This document shows positions 10,720 to 19,854 of a DNA stretch of 64,000 bases, one piece after another (position 1 is the stretch's first letter; every line of letters starts with the position of its first letter). The DNA is from Bradyrhizobium iriomotense. Lineage in GTDB: Bacteria > Pseudomonadota > Alphaproteobacteria > Rhizobiales > Xanthobacteraceae. The translations under genes were made by a program, and so were the position numbers. Under the pieces are notes generated by a model. It was given only the letters and a program-made list of their open reading frames with translations, was not told the DNA's origin and ran no database searches. The stretch lies in the NCBI RefSeq assembly GCF_018129405.1, contig NZ_JAFCLP010000011.1, positions 177,722 through 241,721 on the forward strand, written 5' to 3'.

Positions 10720-11403
10720 CTATCTCGTCGTCCCGCTCCTACTGGAGGCATCCGAGCGCCGATCGCCGGCAAGGCCGAGCACCATGTCCGAGAACCGCTC
10801 GCCCTGCACGAGAACGTGGTCGTGCAACCGCGTCGCGGCGAGTTGCTCGTCACCGGCACGGATCGCTTCGAGAATCCCGGCGTGCTCCTGGAGCGATTGC
10901 AGCAGACGATTGCGCGCCCGAAGCTGGATGCGGCGATAGGCGCTCAGCCGCTTGTGCAGGGCGAAGGCTTGATCCGCGAGGAAGCTGTTGCGGCTGGCGC
11001 GATAGATCGCTTCGTGAAAATTACGGTTGTCCGCGTAGTACTGCTCGCTGTCGCCTTCGCGCGCGGCGATCTCGCAGGCGCGGTGAGCCGTCTCCATCGC
11101 CGCGTCATTGTCCGGCGTCAGCCGGCGCGCGGCCAGCCGCCCGCAGGCGCTTTCGATCTCGGCCATGGTCTCGAACATCTCGAACAGCCGGGTCGGTGAC
11201 GGGACGCTGACGATCGCGCCCCGGCGCGGGCGGACATCGATGAAGCCTTCGGCGCCGAGTTGAAGCAGCGCCTCCCGAATGGGGGTGCGCGACACCCCGA
11301 ATCGCTCCGCGAGCGAGGCCTCGTCCAGGCGATCGCCCGGCAGGAATTCCCCTGCAATCACAGCGTCTTCGATCGACTGCTTCAGCCTGAAGGCCTGGCT
11401 CAT
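10720..11403 (-). CDS. matR: GntR/FadR-family regulator of the malonate operon
   Basis: 227 residues from the ATG at 11403 (AGGATCAGGTG lies upstream); ATGs at 11430 and 11451 are less well placed. The N-terminal winged helix is clear (LAERFGVSRTPIREALLQL). The C-terminal 150 residues are an all-helical FCD ligand domain with conserved His/Asp-type metal-site residues. It is divergent from the malonate TRAP-matA-matB operon, matching the known layout in rhizobia where the GntR protein MatR controls malonate uptake and activation. The gene symbol rests on this context. A TTGTATACA sequence overlaps its own start codon and a 28-bp palindrome lies in the shared promoter region, so autoregulation is likely. 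Confidence 0.85.
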   Translation of the reverse strand: MSQAFRLKQSIEDAVIAGEFLPGDRLDEASLAERFGVSRTPIREALLQLGAEGFIDVRPRRGAIVSVPSPTRLFEMFETMAEIESACGRLAARRLTPDNDAAMETAHRACEIAAREGDSEQYYADNRNFHEAIYRASRNSFLADQAFALHKRLSAYRRIQLRARNRLLQSLQEHAGILEAIRAGDEQLAATRLHDHVLVQGERFSDMVLGLAGDRRSDASSRSGTTR

Positions 11404-11411
11404 TGTATACA
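11403..11411. promoter_or_regulatory. Possible second GntR half-operator
   Basis: TTGTATACA overlaps the matR start codon. It resembles one arm of the palindrome at 11455-11482 (TTGTATGCAA on the plus strand) and the TTGTATACAA-like sites bound by FadR-type GntR proteins. Inference from sequence likeness only. Confidence 0.4.
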
Positions 11412-11439
11412 CCTGATCCTTTAGTTCCATACCACAGAC

Positions 11440-11482
11440 TTGACAAAACATACAGCATGCAGTTCATATATGAATTGTATGC
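11440..11482 (+). promoter_or_regulatory. Malonate operon promoter and 28-bp palindromic operator
   Basis: A TTGACA hexamer at 11440-11445 is a good -35 box. The -10 region 17-19 bases later falls inside an imperfect 28-bp palindrome at 11455-11482 (arms match at 12 of 14 positions). Its core TTCATATATGAA at 11463-11474 is a perfect palindrome. Overlap with the -10 region suits repression by the divergent GntR regulator. Operator identity is inferred; the symmetry is read directly. Confidence 0.65.
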
Positions 11483-11526
11483 AAGACTAGAAATAAAAAA
11501 TGCAATCTAGCAGCGGGAGGTATGGA

Positions 11527-12546
11527 ATGAGGATTTCAAGACGCCAAGCCTTGGCCCTAGGGATCGCGGCTCCGGCCCTGCTCCGGTTCGGAGAGGCACG
11601 CGCGGCAACGGCCCTGAAGATCTCGCACCAGTTTCCGGGAGGCACCGCGACCGAAGGCGATTTCCGCGACCGGCTCTGCCGGCGCTTCGCGGCGCTGATC
11701 CAGGAGCGCAGCAAGGGCGCGATGACCGCCGAGATCTATCCGGGCTCGTCGCTGATGAAGACCAACGCGCAGGTCTCGGCGATGCGCAAAGGCGCGCTCG
11801 ACATGAGCCTGATCCCGATCTCCTACGCCGGCGGCGATCTTCCCGAACTGAACATCGGACTGATGCCGGGCCTCGTCACCGGTTACGACGAAGGCCTCGG
11901 CTGGAAGAACAAACCGATTGGCCAGGAGTTCAGCAAGTTTCTCGCCGCCAAGGGCCTCATCATCGTCACCTGGATCTGGCAGGCCGGCGGCGTCGCCAGC
12001 CGCACGCGTCCGCTGGTCGAGGTCGGCGATGCCAAGGGCATGAAGATCCGCGGCGGCTCGCGCGAGATGGATCTCGTGCTGCAGGCTGCCGGCGCCTCGG
12101 TGCTGTCGCTGCCCTCCAATGAACTCTATGCGGCAATGCAGACCGGCGCGTGCGATGCCGCCCTCACCTCGTCCACCAGCCTGACCTCGTTCCGCCTGGA
12201 GGAGCTCGCCAAGCATCTGACGACCGGGCGGGCCAAGAGCTACTGGTTCATGCTCGAGCCGCTCGTGATGTCGAAGGCGGTGTTCGACCGGCTTTCGAGC
12301 GAGGAGCGCGACATCATCGTCTCGGTCGGCGCCGAGCTCGAAGCGTTCGGCCGCGCAGCGGCGGTGGAGGACGACGTCCGCGTGGCCAAGGTCTACCAGG
12401 CCGCCGGCGCGACGGTGCACGATCTCGACGACAAGACGGTTCAGGCGTGGCGGGAGCTTGCGCGCGACACGGCCTGGAAGGACTACGCCAACAAGAACGA
12501 GAACTGCGCCCGCCTGATCAAGCTTGCCATGGAGGCCGGCTCATGA
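11527..12546 (+). CDS. dctP: TRAP transporter substrate-binding protein (DctP family), malonate
   Basis: 339 residues from the ATG at 11527, behind a GGGAGG site; the longer start at 11500 has none. The leader MRISRRQALALGIAAPALL has a twin arginine, suggesting Tat export, with cleavage near the AAT. The mature protein opens ALKISHQFPGG, typical of DctP proteins. The conserved Arg-containing KIRGGSREMDL segment, expected to bind a carboxylate, is present. First gene of the dctPQM-matAB operon. Malonate as ligand is inferred from the two malonate enzymes encoded downstream and from the matPQM systems of rhizobia. Confidence 0.9.
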   Translation: MRISRRQALALGIAAPALLRFGEARAATALKISHQFPGGTATEGDFRDRLCRRFAALIQERSKGAMTAEIYPGSSLMKTNAQVSAMRKGALDMSLIPISYAGGDLPELNIGLMPGLVTGYDEGLGWKNKPIGQEFSKFLAAKGLIIVTWIWQAGGVASRTRPLVEVGDAKGMKIRGGSREMDLVLQAAGASVLSLPSNELYAAMQTGACDAALTSSTSLTSFRLEELAKHLTTGRAKSYWFMLEPLVMSKAVFDRLSSEERDIIVSVGAELEAFGRAAAVEDDVRVAKVYQAAGATVHDLDDKTVQAWRELARDTAWKDYANKNENCARLIKLAMEAGS

Positions 12547-13100
12547 GCGCGCATGGCATCGATCTCGGCCATTCAGCCACGGTGACGGCGGCGCGACCCG
12601 GATCCCCGGTGGGACGGATCGCCCGCGCGATGAGCCTGCTCAACAGGACGATCGTCGTGCTCTGCTCGATCGCGCTCATCGTCGCGAGCACGATCCTGAG
12701 CTATAGCGTGGCCGCGCGCTACTTCTTCAATGCGGCAACCTATTGGCAGGACGAGGCCGCGGTGTTCCTGCTGGTCGGCGCCACGTTCCTGTCCACCGCG
12801 TTCGTGCAGGCCGGACGCGGCCATATCGGCATCGAGGCCCTCACCGGCTATCTGTCGAAGCGCGGCAATGCGATCCGCATGCTCGTGGTCGACACCGCGA
12901 GCCTGCTGTTCTGCTGCTTCTTCGCCTGGAAGTCCTGGACGCTGTTCCACGAAGCCTGGGTCGACGGCCAGGTGTCCGGATCGACTTGGGCCCCGCCGCT
13001 GTGGATTCCCTACAGCATGATGTCGCTGGGCATGACGCTGATGACGCTGCAGGTCGCGCTCCAGCTCGCCGCGAGCGTCGACGCATGGAGGAGCAAATGA
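12543..13100 (+). CDS. dctQ: TRAP transporter small permease (DctQ family)
   Basis: 185 residues from the ATG at 12543, which overlaps the dctP stop in an ATGA. Four hydrophobic segments can be placed (about residues 37-60, 75-95, 113-135 and 150-172). The conserved WQDEAAVFLLVGATFL segment is diagnostic of DctQ. Inner-membrane subunit that pairs with DctM. Its stop overlaps the dctM start in another ATGA, so all three transporter genes are translationally coupled. Confidence 0.9.
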   Translation: MSAHGIDLGHSATVTAARPGSPVGRIARAMSLLNRTIVVLCSIALIVASTILSYSVAARYFFNAATYWQDEAAVFLLVGATFLSTAFVQAGRGHIGIEALTGYLSKRGNAIRMLVVDTASLLFCCFFAWKSWTLFHEAWVDGQVSGSTWAPPLWIPYSMMSLGMTLMTLQVALQLAASVDAWRSK

Positions 13101-14452
13101 GCACGCTTGCCGTCGGACTGATGTATGGTGGCGCCACCCTCGCCGTCATGGCCTCGGGCATGCCGATCGCGCTGGCGCTCGGCGCGGTCGCCGTCGTCTT
13201 CATGTATTACTTCATGCCCGCCGCATCGCTCGATACGGTGACGCAGAACGTCTACGAGGAGATGGCCTCGATCACGCTGCTGGCGATCCCGCTCTTCATC
13301 CTGAAGGGCGCCGCGATCGGCAAGTCGAAGGCGGGACAGGATCTCTACAGCGCGCTGCATGTCTGGATGGGCCGCATTCCCGGCGGACTCGGCATCGCCA
13401 ACGTCTTCGCCTGCGCGCTGTTCGCCGCGATGGCGGGATCGTCTCCGGCAACCTGCTCGGCGATCGGCTCCGCCGGCATTCCCGAGATGCGCAAGCGCGG
13501 CTATTCCGGCGGCTTTGCCGCGGGCGTGATCGCCGCCGGCGGCACGCTGGGCATTTTGCTGCCGCCCTCGATCACCATGATCCTGTACGCGGTCGCCGCC
13601 GAGCAGTCGCTCGGACGCCTCTTCCTCGCCGGCATCGGGCCGGGCCTTCTCCTGGTGCTGCTGTTTGCAACCTATGCGGTGCTGAGGTTCAAGGCCGAAT
13701 ACAAAGCGGCGCAGCGCGCCTATGCGGCCGATCCGGCGCAGCATCCGATCCTGTCGAACGAGCGCTTCACCATGGCGATGCGGTTCGGCGCGCTGCCGCG
13801 CGTGCTGCCCTTCGTCGTGCTGCTCAGCGGCGTCATGATCGCGCTCTATGGCGGCTATGCCACGCCGTCGGAAACCGCCGGCCTCGGCGGCATCCTGGCG
13901 CTGGTCCTGATCGCCTCGATCTACGGCGTGTGGCGTCCGCGGGATCTCGGCCCGATCCTGGAATCGACGCTGAAGGAATCAACCATGCTGATGCTGATCA
14001 TCGGCATGTCGCTGCTCTACTCCTACGTCATGAGCTATCTCCACATCAGCCAGGCCGCGGCACAGGCGATCGTCGCGATGCAGCTGTCGCGATGGGTGCT
14101 GCTGGGCGCGATCCTGGTGCTGGTGGTCGTGCTCGGCTTCTTCCTGCCGCCGGTGTCGATCATCCTGATGACCGCGCCGATCATCCTGCCGCCGCTCAAG
14201 GACGCCGGCTTCGACCTGATCTGGTTCGGCGTGGTGATGACGATCGTGATGGAGATGGGCCTCATCCATCCGCCGGTCGGGCTCAACATCTTCGTCATCA
14301 GGAACATCGCACCGGACATCCCGTTGCGGGACGTGATCTGGGGAACGCTGCCTTTCGTCGTGCTGATGGCATTCGCAGTCGTCCTGCTGTGCCTGGTGCC
14401 GTCGATCTCGACCTATCTGCCCAACCTCGTGATGGGTCCGCCATCGCGATAA
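13097..14452 (+). CDS. dctM: TRAP transporter large permease (DctM family)
   Basis: 451 residues with about 12 hydrophobic segments. Family landmarks are IPLFILKGAAIGKS, AGSSPATCSAIGSAGIPEM, GGTLGILLPPSITMILY and the C-terminal EMGLIHPPVGLNIFVI. The large subunit carries the Na+-coupled transport path. Start chosen at the ATGA overlap with dctQ; the frame is open further upstream but that region is dctQ in another frame. Eighteen bases separate its stop from matA. Confidence 0.93.
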   Translation: MSTLAVGLMYGGATLAVMASGMPIALALGAVAVVFMYYFMPAASLDTVTQNVYEEMASITLLAIPLFILKGAAIGKSKAGQDLYSALHVWMGRIPGGLGIANVFACALFAAMAGSSPATCSAIGSAGIPEMRKRGYSGGFAAGVIAAGGTLGILLPPSITMILYAVAAEQSLGRLFLAGIGPGLLLVLLFATYAVLRFKAEYKAAQRAYAADPAQHPILSNERFTMAMRFGALPRVLPFVVLLSGVMIALYGGYATPSETAGLGGILALVLIASIYGVWRPRDLGPILESTLKESTMLMLIIGMSLLYSYVMSYLHISQAAAQAIVAMQLSRWVLLGAILVLVVVLGFFLPPVSIILMTAPIILPPLKDAGFDLIWFGVVMTIVMEMGLIHPPVGLNIFVIRNIAPDIPLRDVIWGTLPFVVLMAFAVVLLCLVPSISTYLPNLVMGPPSR

Positions 14453-14470
14453 ACCGAGGAGGCACGAACC

Positions 14471-15880
14471 ATGCTGAACGACATCCGATCCGGACGCATT
14501 GCGGCGCCCGAATTCCTGCAAGGGCTGATCGACACGCTGACACAACGCGGCCGTGCGGTCCTGGGCATGAAGGCGGAACGGGACGGGAGCGAGGATCGCG
14601 ACCTCGAGCTTCTCGGCGAGGCACTGCTGTCGCGTCGCGGCGAAGCCTCCGGCGTCGCGATCGCGCAATCGCTGCTCGCCGCCTTCGAGCGGGCGGCCGA
14701 ACCGCAGCGGCTCAAATTTCTATCCTCCCTCGCCGACCGCTTCGGGCCGGACCGTCGCGCGATCGAGCTCGCGATCGCCGCCTACCAGCGCAAGGAGGGC
14801 GGCGACGGCGCCAGGCTCGAAGCGCTCCACGCCGCCGCGGAGCCGCGCCGACAGGAGCTGATCCGGCGCCTCAACCTCGCGCCCGGCGGAACGGCCTCGC
14901 TGGTGCGGATGCGGGAGGTGCTGCTGTCGCTGCTGCGCGAGCATCCCGAACTGCAGCCCGTCGACGACGATTTCGTCCACCTGTTCTCGTCCTGGTTCAA
15001 CCGGGGTTTTCTCGTGCTGCGACCGATCGACTGGACCACCTCGGCGAACATTTTGGAGAAGATCATCAGGTATGAGGCCGTCCACGCCATCCAGGACTGG
15101 GACGACTTGCGCAACCGGCTCGAGCCGCCGGACCGCCGCTGCTACGCGTTCTTTCATCCGCAACTGGTCGACGAGCCGCTGATCTTCGTCGAGGTCGCGC
15201 TCACCAGGGAGATTCCCGGCGCAATCGGCCCGCTGCTGGATAAATCGCGCCAAGCGATTGCCGCGCGCGAGGCGACGACCGCCGTGTTCTACTCGATCTC
15301 GAACACGCAAAAGGGACTTGGCGGCGTGTCGTTCGGCAATTTCCTGATCAAGCAGGTGGTGCAGGATCTCGCCCGCGAGCTGCCGAACCTGAAGACCTTC
15401 GTCACCCTGTCGCCGGTGCCCGGCTTTGCCGGATGGGTCCGGCGCGAGCTCAAGACCGAGGCGTCTGCCGCGATCGACGAAGACACGCGGCGCGCGCTGG
15501 TCGCGCTCGATGAGGGCGGCGACATCGCGCAGGCGAAGGAGCCGATCACGGCGCTCGCTGCGTACTACTTCCTGAAAGCGAAGCTGCCGTCGGGCAAGCC
15601 GGTCGATCCGGTGGCCCGCTTCCATCTCGGCAACGGCGCGCGCCTGGAGCGGCTGAATTTCCTCGGGGACGCCTCGGCCAAGGGCATGAAGCAGTCGTAC
15701 GGGCTGATGGTGAACTATCTCTACGCGCTCGAGCACATCGAGGCGAACCACGAAGCCTTTGCGGAAGCCGGCACCGTGGTGGCGTCCGACAAGGTGAAGA
15801 AGGCGCTTCGCGCGAAATTGTCGTCGCGCGACCTCGTTCCCAGTCCTCACAGCAACTCGCAACGGAAGATCACGTCATGA
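14471..15880 (+). CDS. matA: Malonyl-CoA decarboxylase
   Basis: 469 residues, close to bacterial malonyl-CoA decarboxylases. GAGGAGG precedes the ATG. The helical N-terminal domain (1-180) is followed by the acetyltransferase-like catalytic domain with HLFSSWFNRGFLVLRPIDW, FYSISNTQKGLGGVSFGNFL (holding the catalytic Ser) and YGLMVNYLYALEHIEANHEAF (catalytic His). Converts malonyl-CoA to acetyl-CoA and CO2 in the cytoplasm. With the downstream malonyl-CoA synthetase and the TRAP importer it makes a complete malonate assimilation route. Its stop overlaps the matB start by four bases. Confidence 0.95.
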   Translation: MLNDIRSGRIAAPEFLQGLIDTLTQRGRAVLGMKAERDGSEDRDLELLGEALLSRRGEASGVAIAQSLLAAFERAAEPQRLKFLSSLADRFGPDRRAIELAIAAYQRKEGGDGARLEALHAAAEPRRQELIRRLNLAPGGTASLVRMREVLLSLLREHPELQPVDDDFVHLFSSWFNRGFLVLRPIDWTTSANILEKIIRYEAVHAIQDWDDLRNRLEPPDRRCYAFFHPQLVDEPLIFVEVALTREIPGAIGPLLDKSRQAIAAREATTAVFYSISNTQKGLGGVSFGNFLIKQVVQDLARELPNLKTFVTLSPVPGFAGWVRRELKTEASAAIDEDTRRALVALDEGGDIAQAKEPITALAAYYFLKAKLPSGKPVDPVARFHLGNGARLERLNFLGDASAKGMKQSYGLMVNYLYALEHIEANHEAFAEAGTVVASDKVKKALRAKLSSRDLVPSPHSNSQRKITS

Positions 15881-17400
15881 CCTCGAACCTGTACGATCGC
15901 CTGCTCGCCGGCGCGGAGTCCGACCCATCCATCTGCATCGAGAAGGACGACGGCGCGGCGTTGAGCTATGCCGAACTTGCTGCGCTGAGCGGCAGGTTCG
16001 CGAACTTCCTCGCGAGGATCGGCATCGGCCCGAACCACCGCGTCGCGGTCAAGGTGGAGAAATCCGTCGAGGCCGTCGCGCTCTATCTTGCAACGCTGCG
16101 CACTGGGGCGGTCTATCTGCCGCTCAACACCGCCTATACGCCGGCCGAGACCGAGTATTTCATCCGCGACGCGCAGCCGACATTGATCGTGTGCGATCCC
16201 AGGGAAGAGGCCGATTTGCGCGCCATTGCCGCCAAGGCAGGCGGACGGGTCGAGACGCTCGATCACCGCGGCAAGGGTTCGCTCGCCGATGCCGCGGCGG
16301 ACTTCCCGGCTGGATTTGACACCGTCGCCAGGACGAATGACGATCTCGCAGCCATCCTCTACACCTCGGGCACGACCGGCCGCTCGAAGGGAGCCATGCT
16401 GACGCACGGCAATCTTTCTTCGAACGCCCTGACGCTGGTCGAAGAGTGGCGCTATTCGAGCAAGGACGTGCTGATCCATGCCCTGCCGATCTATCACGTT
16501 CACGGGCTCTTCGTGGCCTGCAACGTCACCTTCGCCGGACGCGCGCGCATCCTGTTCATGCAGAAGTTCGACGCCGAACGCATTCTGGCAACGATGGCGC
16601 GCAGCACCGTTCTCATGGGCGTGCCGACCTTCTATGTCCGCCTGCTCGAGAGCACTGACCTGAACGAGCGAACCACCGCCAACATGAGGCTGTTCGTCGC
16701 CGGCTCGGCGCCTCTGCTGGCCGAGACCCACCGCGCCTGGAAGGCGCGGACCGGGCACGCGATTCTGGAACGCTACGGCATGACCGAGACCGGAATGATC
16801 GCCTCCAATCCCTATGAGGGCGCGCGCATTGCCGGCTCGGTCGGCCGGCCGCTTCCCGCCGTCGAGGTTCGCATCACCGATCCCGAGACCGGCGCAATCC
16901 TGCCCGTTGGCGAGGTCGGCATGATCGAGGTGAAGGGGCCGAATGTGTTCGCCGGCTACTGGAACATGCCGGACAAGACTGCGGCCGAATTCCGCGCCGA
17001 CGGCTTCTTCATCACCGGCGATCTCGGCAAGCTCGACGCGCAGGGCTATCTCCACATCGTCGGCCGCGGCAAGGATCTCATCATCACCGGCGGCTTCAAC
17101 GTCTATCCGAAGGAGATCGAGACCGAGATCGACGCCATTGACGGGGTGTCGGAAAGCGCCGTCGTCGGCGTGCCGCACGCCGATTTCGGCGAAGGTGTCA
17201 CGGCCGCCGTAGTGCGCTCGCCCAATTCGTCCGTGGACGAGCGCGCCATTCTCGACGCGCTGTCGGGGCGCCTCGCCAAATTCAAGCAGCCCAAGCGCGT
17301 CATCTTTGTTGAAACCTTGCCGCGCAACACCATGGGCAAGGTGCAGAAGAATCTGCTGCGCGAGCGCTTCGCCACGATTTACACGACCAAGGCCGGCTAG
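15877..17400 (+). CDS. matB: Malonyl-CoA synthetase
   Basis: 507 residues, ANL acyl-CoA synthetase superfamily. The P-loop YTSGTTGRSKGAMLTHGN is at about 164-181, ERYGMTETGM near 300, and the catalytic lysine loop PRNTMGKVQKN near 490. Activates malonate with ATP and CoA to malonyl-CoA, the substrate of MatA encoded upstream. Assignment to malonate rather than another acid rests on strong resemblance to MatB and on the matA-matB pairing. Last gene of the operon; a large hairpin follows 155 bases later. Confidence 0.93.
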   Translation: MTSNLYDRLLAGAESDPSICIEKDDGAALSYAELAALSGRFANFLARIGIGPNHRVAVKVEKSVEAVALYLATLRTGAVYLPLNTAYTPAETEYFIRDAQPTLIVCDPREEADLRAIAAKAGGRVETLDHRGKGSLADAAADFPAGFDTVARTNDDLAAILYTSGTTGRSKGAMLTHGNLSSNALTLVEEWRYSSKDVLIHALPIYHVHGLFVACNVTFAGRARILFMQKFDAERILATMARSTVLMGVPTFYVRLLESTDLNERTTANMRLFVAGSAPLLAETHRAWKARTGHAILERYGMTETGMIASNPYEGARIAGSVGRPLPAVEVRITDPETGAILPVGEVGMIEVKGPNVFAGYWNMPDKTAAEFRADGFFITGDLGKLDAQGYLHIVGRGKDLIITGGFNVYPKEIETEIDAIDGVSESAVVGVPHADFGEGVTAAVVRSPNSSVDERAILDALSGRLAKFKQPKRVIFVETLPRNTMGKVQKNLLRERFATIYTTKAG

Positions 17401-17555
17401 ATCGAGCAGCAGGCTGCGTGCTGCAAGTGTGGCCATTTCCGGGCCGCGGCAACGAATCTGTCGCCGGAGCAACACTACGAAACTTGATGCGTTTGCACGG
17501 GACGGGTTAGCGTTGCCTTGCGGCCTTAGAACTTCCCCAAGTTCCTCTAGATCGC

Positions 17556-17594
17556 ACTGGACCGCCGCCTGAACGTTTCAGCCGGCGGTCCAGT
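17556..17594. terminator. Bidirectional hairpin between convergent matB and CoA-transferase genes
   Basis: A perfect 12-bp stem (17556-17567 with 17583-17594) continues past a C/C mismatch into a perfect 5-bp stem CTGAA/TTCAG with a three-base loop. There is no long T-run, but the position between two converging genes and the very stable stem suit a two-way terminator. Confidence 0.7.
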
Positions 17595-17607
17595 CCAGCC
17601 GCATCTG

Positions 17608-18795
17608 CTAGATGATGCCGCTCTGTCGAAGTGCTTCGATCGCAGCGGTGTCGTAGCCGAGTTCGGCGAGGACGCGATCGGTATGCTCGCCGAGCGTAGG
17701 CGGGCGCGCCACGATCTCTCCCGGCGTTTCCGACAGCCGCACAGCGGCGCGCGCCACCGGCGCGGGCTTCGGCAAGCCCGGATAGTCGACGTCCTGCATG
17801 AAGCCGGCGGCGCGGATGTGCGGATGATCGAGCGCCTGTTGCGGGCTCAGCACGGGCCCGGTCGGGATCATCGCCTTGCCCAGCGTGTCGACGGCCTCCT
17901 GCGTGGTGCGCTCGGCGCACCAGCGCGCCATCCGCTCGCTGATGACGGGACCATTGTTGCCGCGGCTGATGTCGTCGGCAAAGCGCGGATCGTTCAGCCA
18001 CTGTTCTTCCTCGCCCATCAGCTTCGCCCAGCGCTTGAACAGCGGATGCCCGGTGACCTGGCACAGCACCCAGCCGTCCTTGGTGCGGTAGATGTCGGCT
18101 GGCGCTGCGGTCTGACCGAGATTTCCTGTCGGAACGCGATTGACGTTGATCACGGCCTGTTCGATCAGCGTGGCATTGGTGAAGGACAGCGCGGTTGCGA
18201 GCAGCGCGCCCTCGACGATCTGCCCGCGGCCGGACTTGCCGCGCTCAATCAGCGCGGCGAGCGTTCCGAACGCGCAGTGCAGCGCGGTTCCGAAATCGAC
18301 CCAGTTCACCGCGGCGCGGTATGGCGGATCGCCGGTACCGGTCATGTACACCGAGCCCGACATGACCTGGCCGACACCGTCGAAGCCGACGCGGTCGGAC
18401 CACGGCCCCGGCCCGCCGAACGCCGTTGCCGTCGTAAGGATGATGTCGGGCTTGATCGCCTTCAGCGAGTCGTAGTCGAGCTTCATCGCGCGCAGCGTCT
18501 GCGGCGGCAGATTGGCGACGACGACGTCGGCGGTCGCGATCAGGCGACGCATCACCTCCTGTCCTTCCGGCTTCATCGGATCGAGCGTGATGCATTTCTT
18601 GTTGCGGTTGATCTGGAGGAACAGCGCGCCTTCACCGCCCTCACCGACCGGCGCGACGAAGCGGTCCTCGCTGCCGTCGCGCTTCTCCACGCGAATGACC
18701 TCGGCACCGAATTCGGCCAGCAGGGTCGCGCAATACGGCCCTGCGATATAGCGCCCGAAATCGAGGACGCGCACGCCTTCCAGAACTCCCCCCAT
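17608..18795 (-). CDS. CaiB/BaiF family (type III) CoA-transferase
   Basis: 395 residues. The N-terminus LEGVRVLDFGRYIAGPYCATLLAEFG and VIRVEKRDGSEDR is the classic CaiB/BaiF opening. GGPGPWSDRVGFDGVGQVMSG and the C-terminal FMQDVDYPG-type segment agree. The family moves CoA between carboxylic acids, some members being racemases. At the stretch normally holding the catalytic Asp the sequence reads GQIVEGALLATAL; by eye an Ala sits where oxalate-type enzymes have Asp, so activity deserves checking. It is convergent with matB, so not part of the malonate operon. Substrate unknown. Confidence 0.88.
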   Translation of the reverse strand: MGGVLEGVRVLDFGRYIAGPYCATLLAEFGAEVIRVEKRDGSEDRFVAPVGEGGEGALFLQINRNKKCITLDPMKPEGQEVMRRLIATADVVVANLPPQTLRAMKLDYDSLKAIKPDIILTTATAFGGPGPWSDRVGFDGVGQVMSGSVYMTGTGDPPYRAAVNWVDFGTALHCAFGTLAALIERGKSGRGQIVEGALLATALSFTNATLIEQAVINVNRVPTGNLGQTAAPADIYRTKDGWVLCQVTGHPLFKRWAKLMGEEEQWLNDPRFADDISRGNNGPVISERMARWCAERTTQEAVDTLGKAMIPTGPVLSPQQALDHPHIRAAGFMQDVDYPGLPKPAPVARAAVRLSETPGEIVARPPTLGEHTDRVLAELGYDTAAIEALRQSGII

Positions 18796-18961
18796 CGGTC
18801 CTTTCCTTGATGTCTTTTGCCCAGATTACAGGGACTGGTTACCGCGGCAAGGTGGCGAAAGGCGTGACGCCCGCCCTCAAGATGTGATCGCCGAACTGTT
18901 TCAGCTGACGGAAATTGTGCTCTAGTATGGCTTTTCCGTCCCCTCATCAGAGCGCACAGCC

Positions 18962-19849
18962 ATGCCGCAACAATTCGATCGATCCGCAGAAGATCTCGGC
19001 AACGCGATTCATTTCGAGCACGTCAACATCCAGGTCCCGGACCAGCGTCTGGCGACATTATTCTACGTCACGGGACTGGGCCTCACCCGCGATCCCTATC
19101 TGATGGTGTCCGACACCAACATGTGGATCAACGCCGGACAGAGCCAGTTTCACCTGCCGAGCGGCAGGCCGCAGGTGCTGCGCGGCCATACCGGCCTCGT
19201 CATCGAGGGACGTGAGGCGTTGCTGGCGCGACTGGCATCGGTCGCGAAGAAGCTCGAAGGCACGGCCTTCGCCTTCACCGAGCACAACGGTTATGTCGAG
19301 GCCGTCTGCCCGTGGGGCAACCGCATCCGCGTTTATGAACCGGACGCGGCCCGCTTCGGCCGCATCACGCTCGGCATTCCCTATGTCGAGTTCGACGTGC
19401 CGATCGGAACGGCGCCGGCGATCTGCGCCTTCTATCCGGAGGTCATGGGCATGCCCGCCGAATTGCGCAACGGCGACGGCGCGGTTGCGGCGGTCAAGAC
19501 GGGCCGTGACCAGCACCTCTTGTTCCGCGAGACCGACCGGCCGCTGGGCGACTATGACGGGCACCATGTGCAGATGTACATCACCGACTTCTCCGGCCCG
19601 TACCGCAAGCTGCTCGCACGCAACCTGATCTCGCGCGAGGATAATCAGTATCAATATCGCTTCTGCGACATCGTCGATCTCGACAGCGGCAAGCCGCTGT
19701 TCACGGTCGAGCACGAGGTCCGCAGCGCGACCCACCCGATGTTCATGCGGCCGATGGTCAATCGCAATCCTGCCGTCAACAACCGCAATTACGCGTTCGG
19801 CCACGATCAGACGTCGTGGGCGATGGGGCCGGACCAGTACGACGGATAG
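18962..19849 (+). CDS. Two-domain VOC (glyoxalase/extradiol dioxygenase-like) protein
   Basis: 295 residues. Two vicinal-oxygen-chelate modules can be traced: residues 18-120 (HFEHVNIQVPDQRLATLFY, later RIRVYEPD) and 130-240 (PYVEFDVPIGTAPAICAFY, later GHHVQMYITDF). The His/Glu pattern suits a divalent metal site. The last 40 residues are an Asn-rich tail (VNRNPAVNNRNYAFGHDQ) not typical of the fold. It stands alone between a divergent CoA-transferase gene and convergent copD, giving no pathway hint. Could be a dioxygenase, a lyase or a binding protein. Confidence 0.82.
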   Translation: MPQQFDRSAEDLGNAIHFEHVNIQVPDQRLATLFYVTGLGLTRDPYLMVSDTNMWINAGQSQFHLPSGRPQVLRGHTGLVIEGREALLARLASVAKKLEGTAFAFTEHNGYVEAVCPWGNRIRVYEPDAARFGRITLGIPYVEFDVPIGTAPAICAFYPEVMGMPAELRNGDGAVAAVKTGRDQHLLFRETDRPLGDYDGHHVQMYITDFSGPYRKLLARNLISREDNQYQYRFCDIVDLDSGKPLFTVEHEVRSATHPMFMRPMVNRNPAVNNRNYAFGHDQTSWAMGPDQYDG

Positions 19850-19854
19850 CGCGT

